Shown piece by piece: positions 6,389 to 13,438 of a DNA stretch of 17,327 nucleotides; position 1 is the first letter of the stretch; every line of letters starts with the position of its first letter. The position numbers were made by a program, and so were the translations under genes. This DNA is from Dactylosporangium sp. AC04546 (GTDB lineage: Bacteria; Actinomycetota; Actinomycetes; Mycobacteriales; Micromonosporaceae): assembly GCF_022095675.1 (NCBI RefSeq), contig NZ_JAHYSG010000175.1, forward strand, positions 1 through 17,327, in the 5' to 3' direction. Under the pieces are notes generated by a model. The model did not search any database. It was not told the origin of the DNA and worked only from the letters and a program-made list of their open reading frames with translations.

Positions 6389-7030
6389 CTATTCGCATTT
6401 GGCGTACCCCGTGAAGGTGCCGTCAGCCCGCACGGCGCCGCACCAGTTGGGGAACGAGGCATCAGTGAGGTACCAACCGTCGCGTTCTCGTGTGGCGACT
6501 GCTCGCCACGGCAGGATCATGAACGACGATGGTCCGTCGAGCCTAGTGGCGTGGCGCCCTCCGGTGCCGTAGTAGAAGACGATTGTGGCAAGGTCGTAGT
6601 TGAAGGTGATGACCGATTCGGGTTCGTCGTCTGGTGGCGCGCTGGCGGTACGGATCGGGTCCCACAGCCACTCGGGGTGGGTCTGCATGTCCCGCCGCTG
6701 AGCGTCGAGGAACGCTCGGCGGGCGTCCAGAACAGCACTCTTCCTGTCCCCGACTAGGACTCGTTTTGCGATGCGTTCGCCTGTAGCGTCTGCCTGGTTG
6801 AAAGTGCCGACGAAGATTTCGAGGGCGACGGCGGGAGTCGAGGAGCCACCGCCGGCCGCGAGGGCGTCGCGCACGATTGGTGCGAAGAAGATTGCGACGG
6901 GCAGGGCGAGGCACGCTGCGAGAGCGGCGGCGGCCCCACCAACAAACCAAGGCCAGCGACGGCGTTTCCGCGCTGGCCTTGGTGCGTGCACATAGGAGTG
7001 ACCTACGACTTTCCCCTCAATGACCTTCAT
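6389..7030 (-). CDS. Single-pass membrane protein with an external domain, possibly NTF2-like
   Basis: 213 residues from the ATG at 7030. A basic N-terminus (RPARKRRRW, about 18-26) precedes one membrane helix (about 27-51), so the C-terminal part should lie outside the cell. That part has a helical stretch with EIFVGTFNQAD (71-81), then strands with VITFNYDLATIVFYYGTG (140-157) and a closing GWYLTD (185-190). Cys197 and Cys212 near the end could form a disulfide. The helix-then-sheet order with a final GW motif resembles NTF2-like domains seen in actinomycete membrane and conjugation proteins, but this is inference. The start is uncertain: there is no clear ribosome site, and a GTG at 6991 is possible. 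The start at 7078 is rejected because it falls in a terminator stem. Confidence 0.7.
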   Translation of the reverse strand: MKVIEGKVVGHSYVHAPRPARKRRRWPWFVGGAAAALAACLALPVAIFFAPIVRDALAAGGGSSTPAVALEIFVGTFNQADATGERIAKRVLVGDRKSAVLDARRAFLDAQRRDMQTHPEWLWDPIRTASAPPDDEPESVITFNYDLATIVFYYGTGGRHATRLDGPSSFMILPWRAVATRERDGWYLTDASFPNWCGAVRADGTFTGYAKCE

Positions 7031-7066
7031 GCAATCGAGGGTAATCGAATCGATCTTCTTCTGTTG

Positions 7067-7104
7067 ACGCAACAGCACCCGGTCGCCGCCGGGTGCTGTT
7101 GCGT
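7067..7104 (-). terminator. Long perfect-stem terminator
   Basis: ACGCAACAGCACCCGG and CCGGGTGCTGTTGCGT form a perfect 16-bp stem with a 6-nt loop (TCGCCG). It lies 27 nt past the stop codon at 7131 and separates the regulator pair from the membrane protein gene. It is the longest perfect stem in the window. Confidence 0.8.
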
Positions 7105-7130
7105 TACGTATCGTCGGTTCCTGCTAGCGG

Positions 7131-7661
7131 TTAGGCTGCCTCGCCGTATATCCCGCTGTACATCCCGGCGAGGGCTGGTTCGAACTGAGACAGGTGGCGC
7201 TTCCAGTCGTCCGACAGAACGGTACGAGCGGTGCCGTCGCCGTTCGGGCCAACCAAGAACGACAAATGGCGCAGCCCGTGGAGCAGTACGTCGATGTATC
7301 GCGGCGCTGGGGCTTCATCGGGCGCATGGGTCGGTGGCTTACCTACGGCAGCAACCATGTTGATGCTGACCGGCAGGGCGTCCGACCAATGGTCCCGTAC
7401 AAATCCGGGCCGGTCGACGACCGCGAGGTAAGTCACGATCAGGCGCGGCCCGTCAACCCTCCAAGACGTCGAGTGCAGGAAAGTGACGTCGTTCCGGACG
7501 TTCTGATCCGAAAGCTCCAACTCAACCTCGGCGTGCGGTTCGCTATCGGCCATCACCGGCAACCGGGGTCGCCACGCGTCACGACCGCTGATCAGCCAAA
7601 TTCCGATCCCGTCGGCTGCCACCGGCCAGATCTCCGGCAACACCTGCATGGGCTCTGCCAC
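7131..7661 (-). CDS. Conserved-type actinomycete hypothetical, partner of the HTH regulator
   Basis: 176 residues. The GTG start lies 2 nt after the stop of the HTH gene, with AGGGGG a few bases upstream, so the two are translationally coupled. Visible blocks are IWPVAADGIGIWLISGRDAW (11-30), SEPHAEVELEL, LHSTSWRVDGPRLIVTYLAV and PRYIDVLLHGLRHLSFLVGP. The mix of Trp, His and acidic residues with regular strands suggests a globular soluble enzyme-like or ligand-binding domain, but no catalytic motif is identifiable. No membrane segment is seen. Proteins of this look occur beside small HTH regulators in mobile elements of actinomycetes (recalled, not checked). A strong terminator follows. Function unknown. 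Confidence 0.82.
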   Translation of the reverse strand: MAEPMQVLPEIWPVAADGIGIWLISGRDAWRPRLPVMADSEPHAEVELELSDQNVRNDVTFLHSTSWRVDGPRLIVTYLAVVDRPGFVRDHWSDALPVSINMVAAVGKPPTHAPDEAPAPRYIDVLLHGLRHLSFLVGPNGDGTARTVLSDDWKRHLSQFEPALAGMYSGIYGEAA

Positions 7662-7663
7662 CG

Positions 7664-7987
7664 TCAGCCCCCTTGGCCTTCCTTGGACTTCTCTCTTCGG
7701 ATGATCTGGTCTGCCCGAGCCTTAGAAACGCCTACTCGCTGTGCGAGCACAGATAGTGACATTTCCTCGGCCTGCCAGATTCGGTACACCATCGCGTTGC
7801 GCAGGTCGGTCGCGCTCTCGTACAGGACTCGCAGCCGCTCAACGAGGCTGCTCGCCTCTGCTTCAGCAAGCCGATCATCGGCTGCCATGGCCCGGATCTT
7901 CGACTCCACGCTTTGGCACGCGCCCTCCAGCGCCCGCAGGGCGTCTGCAAGGTCGGTTGGCGGAACGCCTTCGGCGTCGTCGGTCAC
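7664..7987 (-). CDS. Small HTH transcriptional regulator, probable autoregulator of the mobile element
   Basis: 107 residues. The N-terminal two thirds are helical and charged (LADALRALEGACQSVESKI, then AEAEASSLVERLRVLYESA), consistent with a dimerising coiled coil. The C-terminus has a helix-turn-helix at about 77-98 (SLSVLAQRVGVSKARADQII). The GTG start has no ribosome site; TATCCT lies 6 nt before it (7999-7994), which suggests a leaderless transcript. It is divergent from the transfer operon, and the shared region holds three operator-like repeats. The best inference is that it binds them and controls both promoters. It is first in a two-gene operon. Confidence 0.82.
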   Translation of the reverse strand: MTDDAEGVPPTDLADALRALEGACQSVESKIRAMAADDRLAEAEASSLVERLRVLYESATDLRNAMVYRIWQAEEMSLSVLAQRVGVSKARADQIIRREKSKEGQGG

Positions 7988-7999
7988 GAAGACAGGATA
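7988..7999 (-). promoter_or_regulatory. Leaderless-type -10 of the regulator operon
   Basis: On the minus strand TATCCT is followed by 6 nt (GTCTTC) and then the GTG start at 7987. The first operator-like repeat (8010-8027) covers the place of its -35. Confidence 0.4.
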
Positions 8000-8009
8000 C
8001 GGCCCCCGC

Positions 8010-8076
8010 CGTTGAGAGGGGTAGACGATTGCGTTTAGAGGGGTGTACGGTCTTCTTTCGTATAGACCGCTAAACG
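8010..8076. promoter_or_regulatory. Three 18-bp operator-like repeats in the divergent promoter region
   Basis: Copy 1 is CGTTGAGAGGGGTAGACG (8010-8027). Copy 2 is CGTTTAGAGGGGTGTACG (8032-8049), 15 of 18 identical and spaced exactly 22 bp, about two helical turns. Copy 3 is inverted (8059-8076; minus strand CGTTTAGCGGTCTATACG), 14 of 18 identical to copy 2. Copy 3 overlaps TATAGA (8061-8066), the likely -10 of the plus-strand operon. Confidence 0.65.
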
Positions 8077-8088
8077 ACGGAGGCGCGG

Positions 8089-8943
8089 GTGGGCAAGCTG
8101 TTCGGTGATCGTCCGGTGGGGGCGGTCACGATCGTTGAGCCGCGGTTGTCGGCGGCGTATGCGCACAAGGCGCGGGTGATGTTCTTCGCCGTGTCGGCGG
8201 TGGCGTCGCTGGTGTCGGCGCTGGTGCTGTGGCCGTTCGTGTCGCCGCTGGTGGCGATCGGTGGCGGGGCGGCGCTGGGCGTCGGTCTGGGGTTCGCGAC
8301 GGCGATCACGGTGGTGTCGTGGCCGGTGCTGCGGGTGGTGTGGTGGTGGGCCCCGGAGTTGCTGGCGCTGGGTCTGCTGCTGGCGGGCTACGGCTGGTTG
8401 TCGGGCGTGGCCACGTCGTGGCTGGCGGTCCTCGTCCTGGTGGTGCTCGCGGGCTGTGTCGCGGTCGTGCCGCCGGCGCGGCGCCGGGTCGTCGCCTGGT
8501 CGTGGTGCCTGATCGTCAGGCATCGGCTGCGGCTGTGCTTCGCCCGGGTGCTGCGCTCGGCGGACCGGTCGACACCGGGCGGGTCGCTGCCGCTGATCCT
8601 GTGGGCTCGGCCGACCCCGGCGGGTGAGCGGGTGTGGGTGTGGCTGCGCCCTGGCCTGTCCCTGGCCGCGCTGGAGGGCAACACACCTGATCTGGCGGTG
8701 TCGTGCTGGGCGAGCGAGGCACGCCTGGTGCGGGCGTCGTCGAGCTTCGCGGCGCTGCTGCGGGTGGACCTGACCCGCCGTGACCCCCTAGCGAAGACGG
8801 TCACGCATCCCCTCGCAGCGCTGTTCGGCAACGCCAGCAAGCCGGAACCGGCGGCGACGGTGCCCGGGTCCCTGGCCCTGGACTTGGACGACGTGTCCGA
8901 GGCCGATGTCGCGGAACCGGCCCCGGCGCGGGGGCGGCGCTGA
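8089..8943 (+). CDS. Membrane component of the transfer translocase (TraSA/TraB N-terminal half)
   Basis: 284 residues. The GTG start has GGAGG 5 nt upstream. Four hydrophobic helices (about 30-48, 50-75, 88-104, 110-128) are followed by a basic patch and an alpha/beta domain, about 156-225. This domain includes RVWVWLRPGLSLAALEGNTP, EARLVR and LRVDLTRRDPL. The last block is typical of the region just before the motor domain in actinomycete FtsK/TraSA translocases. Here the protein stops after it, and the motor is encoded separately two genes on. Inferred role: it anchors the ATPase at the membrane and helps form the DNA channel at hyphal contacts. The C-terminus is acidic (DLDDVSEADVAEP). 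First gene of the transfer operon. Confidence 0.8.
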   Translation: MGKLFGDRPVGAVTIVEPRLSAAYAHKARVMFFAVSAVASLVSALVLWPFVSPLVAIGGGAALGVGLGFATAITVVSWPVLRVVWWWAPELLALGLLLAGYGWLSGVATSWLAVLVLVVLAGCVAVVPPARRRVVAWSWCLIVRHRLRLCFARVLRSADRSTPGGSLPLILWARPTPAGERVWVWLRPGLSLAALEGNTPDLAVSCWASEARLVRASSSFAALLRVDLTRRDPLAKTVTHPLAALFGNASKPEPAATVPGSLALDLDDVSEADVAEPAPARGRR

Positions 8944-8951
8944 TCGCTTCT

Positions 8952-8986
8952 CACCGGCCCGGCCACGTGTGGTGTCCGGGCGGGTG
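8952..8986 (+). terminator. Hairpin between the membrane gene and ssb
   Basis: CACCGGCCCGG pairs with CCGGGCGGGTG except at one position. The 13-nt loop holds a smaller stem, CCAC/GTGG. It may be an attenuator that reduces read-through into ssb rather than a full terminator. Confidence 0.4.
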
Positions 8987-9042
8987 GGTGGCCGTCAGAC
9001 CTGACGCGCCAAGAGCACTCAATCCCTTGAGGAGCAACGGAA

Positions 9043-9504
9043 ATGAACGAACCGATCGTGACGGTGGTCGGGAACCTGACCGCCGATCCGGAGCTGCGGT
9101 TCCTGCCCTCGGGCGCGGCGATGGTGCGGTTCTCGGTCGCCTCGACGCCCCGCTACCGGGACAACGCCTCGGGCCAGTACAAGGACGGTGAGCCGCTGTT
9201 CATGCGGTGCACGGCGTGGCGCGGCCTGGCCGAGAACATCGCCGAGTCGCTCCAGCGCGGCGCCCGGGTGATGGTGACGGGCCGTCTGCGCATGTCGCAC
9301 TGGCAGGCAGAGGACGGCCAGAAGCGGCAGGCCATCGGCCTGGAGGTCGACGAGGTCGGCCCGTCCCTGCGCTTCGCCACGGCGACCGTGCGGAAGATGT
9401 CCCGCTCCGGCGGGGCTGGTGGGGACGGCTTCACCCCGGACAACGTGCCGGACGACCCGTGGGCGTCGGCGAGCCCGGAGCGCCCGCTCGGCGCGGCGGC
9501 GTGA
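9043..9504 (+). CDS. ssb: Single-stranded DNA-binding protein
   Basis: 153 residues. The start is typical of SSB (NEPIVTVVGNLTADPELRFL), followed by the OB-fold pattern GAAMVRFSVAST, then FMRCTAWRGLAENIAESLQRGARVMVTGRL, which is the standard core to about residue 110. GAGGAG lies 8 nt before the ATG. The tail is short and Gly/Pro-rich. It has DDPW (about 139-142) but then runs on to SPERPLGAAA, so the usual acidic C-terminal tip (DDDIPF-like) that binds partner proteins is missing from the end. Role: protects single strands during rolling-circle replication of the element. It lies between the two halves of the translocase. Confidence in identity is high. Confidence 0.96.
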   Translation: MNEPIVTVVGNLTADPELRFLPSGAAMVRFSVASTPRYRDNASGQYKDGEPLFMRCTAWRGLAENIAESLQRGARVMVTGRLRMSHWQAEDGQKRQAIGLEVDEVGPSLRFATATVRKMSRSGGAGGDGFTPDNVPDDPWASASPERPLGAAA

Positions 9505-9515
9505 GGCGGTAGCCG

Positions 9516-10580
9516 ATGGACGCCAACGTGGTGGAGCTGGCCCCGCGCCCGGCAAGCCCGGCTGACCAGGCCGTGATGCCGGCACCTCCGGCGGCGGCGC
9601 TGCCAGTTCCGGTCGTGTCTGCGGTCGAGCTGGTGGACGCGCCGGACCTGCGGGGCTGGCTGCGCCGCTGGCGGCGTCTGCCGCGACCGGCCCGCCGACC
9701 GCAGCGCCGGGCTTCCGCGGCGGCGCGGGTCGGCCTGCCCAGCTCGATTTTCGACCCGGTGTTCGTCGGGTTCGACGAGTTCGGCGAGCCGGTGTATGTG
9801 CCGCTGATCTACCGCAACATGCTCATCGGTGGTGAGCCGGGCGGCGGCAAGTCGTCGCTGCTGAACGTGCTCATCGCGCACGCCGCCCTGGCCTCGGACT
9901 GCCGTCTGGTGCTGCTGGACGCGAAGCAGGTCGAGCTGGGCCAGTGGGAGGCCTGCGCGGACGTGTTCGTCGGCCCGGACATCGACACGGCGCTGACGAC
10001 GCTGAAGCGGTTGCAGGTCGTGATGGACAACCGGTACCGGTACCTGCGGTGGCGGCTGCGCCGAAAGATCAAGCGCAACGACAAGTTCCAGCCGATCGTC
10101 CTCGCCGTGGATGAGATCGCCTACTTCTCGGCCACGGTCGGGGACAAGAAGAAGCGCGAGGACTTCTCCTCGATCCTGCGCGACCTGGTCGCCCGGGGCC
10201 GCGCGGTCGGCATCATCGTCGTCGGCGCGACCCAGCGACCCTCCTCCGACATCATCCCCACCAGCCTGCGGGACCTGTTCGCGTGGCGGGTGGCGTTCCG
10301 CTGCACGTCGGACTCGTCGTCGGACATCGTCCTCGGCCATGGCTGGGCCGCCCGGGGCTGGACCGCCAACAGCATCGACCCGGGCAACCAGGGCTGCGGG
10401 CTGCTCATCGCCGAGGGCGGCGTCCCGAAGCTCGTCAAGGTCGCGTGGCTGGACGACGACACCTGCGCCCGGGTCGCCCACCACGCCGCCGAGCTGCGCG
10501 CCGACGCGCGCCGGGCTCGGCTCGCCCCTGTCGGCGCCACCGCTGGCGCCTCCACCACTGATCTGTCGATCGCGGCATGA
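9516..10580 (+). CDS. FtsK/SpoIIIE-family DNA translocase ATPase (TraSA-like motor)
   Basis: 354 residues. A Pro-rich N-terminus and a basic stretch (RGWLRRWRRLPRPARRPQRR, 46-65) precede the motor domain. Visible motifs are Walker A GGEPGGGKSS (105-114), Walker B IVLAVDE (194-200), and the FtsK-type sensor block ending in GATQRPSSDIIPTSLRD (237-253). No membrane helix is present, unlike full-length TraSA/TraB proteins, and the matching membrane half is encoded upstream. In AICEs this family moves double-stranded DNA between hyphae, recognising short clt repeats. The ATG lies 11 nt past the ssb stop, so the two are probably co-translated. Length is that of the motor part only. Confidence 0.94.
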   Translation: MDANVVELAPRPASPADQAVMPAPPAAALPVPVVSAVELVDAPDLRGWLRRWRRLPRPARRPQRRASAAARVGLPSSIFDPVFVGFDEFGEPVYVPLIYRNMLIGGEPGGGKSSLLNVLIAHAALASDCRLVLLDAKQVELGQWEACADVFVGPDIDTALTTLKRLQVVMDNRYRYLRWRLRRKIKRNDKFQPIVLAVDEIAYFSATVGDKKKREDFSSILRDLVARGRAVGIIVVGATQRPSSDIIPTSLRDLFAWRVAFRCTSDSSSDIVLGHGWAARGWTANSIDPGNQGCGLLIAEGGVPKLVKVAWLDDDTCARVAHHAAELRADARRARLAPVGATAGASTTDLSIAA

Positions 10581-10609
10581 CCAACCCAAACACCTTTCAG
10601 GAGTCTGTG

Positions 10610-11080
10610 ATGAGCACCCACCGTCGTCTCCCGGTCCAGGCCGCGCCGGTCCGGGTCGTGCACTACGCCGACGTCGCCGACCGCAGCCCGGCCCGCACCC
10701 CTGACCTGTCTGTCGCCCTGTACGAGAAGGCCGCCCAGCTCCGCTCGGCCGAGCTCGTCCGCGTCGCTACGAACGTCGTCCTGGCCGAGCAGCAGCGGGC
10801 CGCCGCCGCGCGGCACGCGGACTACGTGCGCTGGCTGGACCGGCAGGCCGAGTTCGAACGCCGCGACCGGAAGGTCCGCGCGGTCCTGCTCGGCGCCGGG
10901 GCGACGGTCGTCCTGGTCGCCGTGGGCGGCGCGTGGTGGCTATACCAGGCCGTCAGCGGCGCCGTGACCGGCGCGGCGGTCGGCACCGTCCTCGGGGTCG
11001 CCGCCGTCGTCGTGGCCGGCGCCGGCGTCGTGGCGGGCGGCCGCAAGTGCATCACCGTCGTGCAGCACTGGCACGAGTAG
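10610..11080 (+). CDS. Spd-like two-helix membrane protein (plasmid spread)
   Basis: 156 residues. The ATG at 10610 has AGGAG 6 nt upstream; an ATG at 10577 would overlap the motor stop (ATGA) but has no ribosome site. The N-terminal half is soluble and helical (LYEKAAQLRSAELVRVATNV, 38-57, and a charged run to 90). Two hydrophobic helices follow (about 91-112 and 114-135), and the protein ends GGRKCITVVQHWHE. Short proteins with C-terminal helices placed after the translocase gene are typical of the spread (Spd) proteins of pSAM2-like elements. This assignment rests on context and architecture, not on a diagnostic motif. Confidence 0.8.
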   Translation: MSTHRRLPVQAAPVRVVHYADVADRSPARTPDLSVALYEKAAQLRSAELVRVATNVVLAEQQRAAAARHADYVRWLDRQAEFERRDRKVRAVLLGAGATVVLVAVGGAWWLYQAVSGAVTGAAVGTVLGVAAVVVAGAGVVAGGRKCITVVQHWHE

Positions 11081-11082
11081 CA

Positions 11083-11097
11083 CCCGGCTCTGCCGGG
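11083..11097 (+). terminator. Short hairpin directly after the Spd-like gene
   Basis: CCCGGC-TCT-GCCGGG, a 6-bp stem with a 3-nt loop starting 2 nt past the stop. Probably part of a double terminator or attenuator with the next hairpin. Confidence 0.45.
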
Positions 11098-11108
11098 CCG
11101 CTTCCGTG

Positions 11109-11144
11109 CGGACCGCACCCCCGCCAGTCGGGGCGCGCGGTCCG
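11109..11144 (+). terminator. Second, larger hairpin in the 11.1-kb gap
   Basis: CGGACCGC and GCGGTCCG pair perfectly over 8 bp and enclose a second stem of CCCC with GGGG. Together with the hairpin at 11083 it likely divides the transfer operon from the accessory operon. Confidence 0.55.
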
Positions 11145-11255
11145 GGCGGTGGCCACCCGGCCTCCCGGCGACACCGGACAAAGCCCTGAGAAAGCACCCG
11201 GTGCCGCCGGTCCCAACCACCACACAGCCCCACCAACGGAAGGGAGGTGGCTGCG

Positions 11256-11996
11256 ATGCAGCCTACCCAAAACACGATCGCCATCCCGGCGACAACCGAC
11301 CCGGACGTCGCGCAGACGTTGCGGGACACCGCGCTCTACCTCAACCGGCACGGCTGGAACCAGGGCGAGTACTACGACGCCCGCAACGGCCTCTTCACGC
11401 CCCCGGCGTGCCTGGTCGGCGCGATCGGCATGGTCTGCTACGGCGGCCCGGTCGACGCTCCGGCGCTCAACTACGACGACCCGGGGTTCGGGGCGTTCGA
11501 GGCGGCAGTGCGCTACCTCAACGCGTTCCTCCGACTGCGGCACGGCCTGGCGATGGACGCCTACGCGTTCAACGACACCCGGGGCCGCACCCTGGACGAG
11601 GTCCTCGCGGTGCTCGACACGGCGGCCGGTTTCGACCTGCGCGCGCACGTGCCGTGGCACTGCGGGCGCTTCATGCAGCCGGACATCGACGTGCAGGTGG
11701 ACTGCCTCGCGCTGCCCGAAGCCGAGCGCTTCGTGTCGGCCTGGCACGTCTGCCCCGAGTGCGGATACACCGCCACCGTCGAGGTCACCGACCCGGCCGC
11801 GCGCAAGCTCGCCGTGGACGGCTACCGAGACCTCGCCGAGATCGCAGTGCACGACGACCCCAAGCACACGCCCGGAACGTCGGACGCGTGCGAGGCCTGC
11901 GACCTGTACTGCTACTGCACGGCCGAATCGGCGTGCATCAACCACGTCGAGGACGACACCGACACGGCCGGCACGGCCATGGGCGGTGCCGAATGA
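11256..11996 (+). CDS. DUF6197-type protein with Cys-rich C-terminus
   Basis: 246 residues. The ATG at 11256 has GGGAGG upstream; a GTG at 11247 lies too close to that site. The N-terminal 125 residues match the look of DUF6197 proteins: LRDTALYLNRHGWNQGEYYD (22-41), CLVGAIGMVCYG, a run ending AVRYLNAFL, and FNDTRGRTLDEVLAVLDTAA (105-124). The C-terminal half adds CPECGY (about 166-171) and a cluster CEACDLYCYC with a later Cys and His, which could bind zinc. The function of DUF6197 is unknown. It begins an operon with tight overlaps (ATGA to the next gene), common in AICE accessory regions. The zinc idea is inferred from Cys spacing only. Confidence 0.85.
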   Translation: MQPTQNTIAIPATTDPDVAQTLRDTALYLNRHGWNQGEYYDARNGLFTPPACLVGAIGMVCYGGPVDAPALNYDDPGFGAFEAAVRYLNAFLRLRHGLAMDAYAFNDTRGRTLDEVLAVLDTAAGFDLRAHVPWHCGRFMQPDIDVQVDCLALPEAERFVSAWHVCPECGYTATVEVTDPAARKLAVDGYRDLAEIAVHDDPKHTPGTSDACEACDLYCYCTAESACINHVEDDTDTAGTAMGGAE

Positions 11997-12679
11997 GCGA
12001 GAACACCGTCAAGCCCGGCTTGACGCGTAGCCGCAGCACCCGGGCGAAGCGTCAGGTGGAGAACAGCGAGTTTGACGCGTTCGCGCGGCGCATCCTGCGG
12101 GCCTACGCCCGGCGGGTCGCCGCTGGTGACGTCGAAGCCCTCAAGGGCCTCTCGTCGCTCACGGCTGAGCTGGACGCGGTGGTCCGTGAGGCCGTCCGTG
12201 GCCTGCGCCAGCCCCCATACCGGTACTCGTGGGACGAGATCGGGCAACGGCTCGGCGTGTCCCGCCAGGCGGTCCAGATGCGCTACGGCGACAAGGCCGA
12301 ACGCTCGGGCTCCACATTGGACACCCGGATCACCAAAGCCGGTATGGCCGTCTCCGTGGCGACCCTCGTCGAGGTGTTCGCCCACCACTTCCCCGGTATC
12401 CCGGCCCCGCAGTCGTGCCCGGGATGCGACTACTCCTACCCCACCGACCCCGGCGTCTCCGCCGAGTGCCCGTCCCTGGCGACCGTGCGCCCACTGCTGC
12501 ACGCCCGCCGCTACGAGGACGAGCACGCCATGGAACGCCTGACCAGTGACCACCTCGACTACCTGCGCAACCCGAAAGCGGCCCGGTTCCGGCGCCGCCA
12601 CGCGGTCAAGCAGGTAGCCCACCAGGCGCCCGCTCCCGACCGCGAACAGTCCCTGCTCGACCTCGTGGAAGGGAACTGA
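11993..12679 (+). CDS. HTH DNA-binding protein with a CxxC zinc-like motif
   Basis: 228 residues. The ATG overlaps the previous stop (ATGA), which favours this start over a longer open frame that reads through the preceding gene. The N-terminus is basic. Residues 28-70 are helical, and a sigma-region-4-like helix-turn-helix follows (YSWDEIGQRLGVSRQAVQMR, about 78-97). Next come a helical stretch and CPGCDYSYPTDPG (132-144) with a further Cys at 149, a possible zinc site. The C-terminus is basic and helical. The fold suggests a transcriptional regulator of the element or a sigma-like factor that lacks region 2. Its targets are unknown. Confidence 0.84.
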   Translation: MSENTVKPGLTRSRSTRAKRQVENSEFDAFARRILRAYARRVAAGDVEALKGLSSLTAELDAVVREAVRGLRQPPYRYSWDEIGQRLGVSRQAVQMRYGDKAERSGSTLDTRITKAGMAVSVATLVEVFAHHFPGIPAPQSCPGCDYSYPTDPGVSAECPSLATVRPLLHARRYEDEHAMERLTSDHLDYLRNPKAARFRRRHAVKQVAHQAPAPDREQSLLDLVEGN

Positions 12680-12683
12680 CGCC

Positions 12684-13088
12684 ATGACCATCCAATCCAA
12701 CCACCAACCGGAGTCGTTGACCGCTCGCCTCGGCGAAGCCGGGACCCGGCTCCTCAACCTGTCCACCGACACCGACCGCCGCACCGGCTACGCCGCTGCG
12801 CCGGACCTGGTCGACGGGCTGCTCGCTGAACTGCTGGACCTGGAGACCCACGTCTTCAGCATCCTCGACCGGTACGCCATGTCGATCGATGTCGAGTACG
12901 TGGACCTCGAAGCGATCGTGCCGCTCACCACGGTCTGGGCAGAGCTGCGCAGGGTCCGCTACGGCACCACCGTACGGATCAACGATGACGACACCAGCCC
13001 GGACCAGATCCTGCGGGACCTGGTCGGGGACGTCTTCGCCACCGCCATGACCTGCCTCACCTGGCAGCGTTCGGGAGGCGAGGCGTGA
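12684..13088 (+). CDS. Small acidic helical protein, unknown (tandem partner 1)
   Basis: 134 residues. The ATG lies 4 nt past the previous stop, with GGAAGGGA about 9 nt upstream. The protein is soluble, acidic and mostly helical (LVDGLLAELLDLETHVFSIL at about 43-62), with a strand-like part YGTTVRINDDDTSPDQ. It ends in a helix closing with MTCLTWQRSGGEA. Its end resembles that of the following protein (TTCLSWGGDA), so the two may be distant tandem duplicates. Coupled to the next gene by a GTGA overlap. Unrecognised. Confidence 0.76.
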   Translation: MTIQSNHQPESLTARLGEAGTRLLNLSTDTDRRTGYAAAPDLVDGLLAELLDLETHVFSILDRYAMSIDVEYVDLEAIVPLTTVWAELRRVRYGTTVRINDDDTSPDQILRDLVGDVFATAMTCLTWQRSGGEA

Positions 13089-13438
13089 TGTCGCAACTGC
13101 TGACAGACTTCGCCTTCCGGCTGGTCGACCTGTACCGCAACGCCACCCACGGCCTCGGATTCTACGAGGGCGACTCCGTGGTACGGCTGATTATCGACGG
13201 CATGGCCCGCGTCGCCGAGGTGACCGAAGCCGAGATCGCTTCAGCCACCGTCATCACGGCACGCGACGCCGAAACGGTGCAGTTCATGCAACTGCTCTGC
13301 CGGCGGCTGCGACGGAACGTGGAGTACTACAGCCGGTTCACGGCCGACGACATCCACCCGTCAATCCCGTTGCACCAGCTCATGCCTGAGCTGAACAGCG
13401 TGCTCACCACCTGCCTGTCGTGGGGCGGTGACGCGTGA
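13085..13438 (+). CDS. Small helical protein, unknown (tandem partner 2)
   Basis: 117 residues. Start at GTG 13085 (GTGA overlap, GGGAGG 6 nt upstream) or ATG 13088. It is helical and soluble, with LLTDFAFRLVDLYRNATHGL near the N-terminus and QLLCRRLRRNVEYYSRF at about 69-85. It ends MPELNSVLTTCLSWGGDA, close in form to the end of the preceding protein. Both sit in a coupled operon, so they may form a complex. No catalytic motif is visible. Confidence 0.76.
   Translation: MMSQLLTDFAFRLVDLYRNATHGLGFYEGDSVVRLIIDGMARVAEVTEAEIASATVITARDAETVQFMQLLCRRLRRNVEYYSRFTADDIHPSIPLHQLMPELNSVLTTCLSWGGDA

Noticed and set aside
7050..7078. Upstream start at 7078 for the 213-residue membrane protein
   Set aside because: The start codon would sit in the 16-bp terminator stem and has no ribosome site; the ATG at 7030 gives a normal basic N-terminus before the membrane helix.
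11201..11992. Longer open frame upstream of the HTH/zinc protein
   Set aside because: It overlaps the DUF6197-type gene completely in another frame. The ATGA overlap at 11993 is the natural start.
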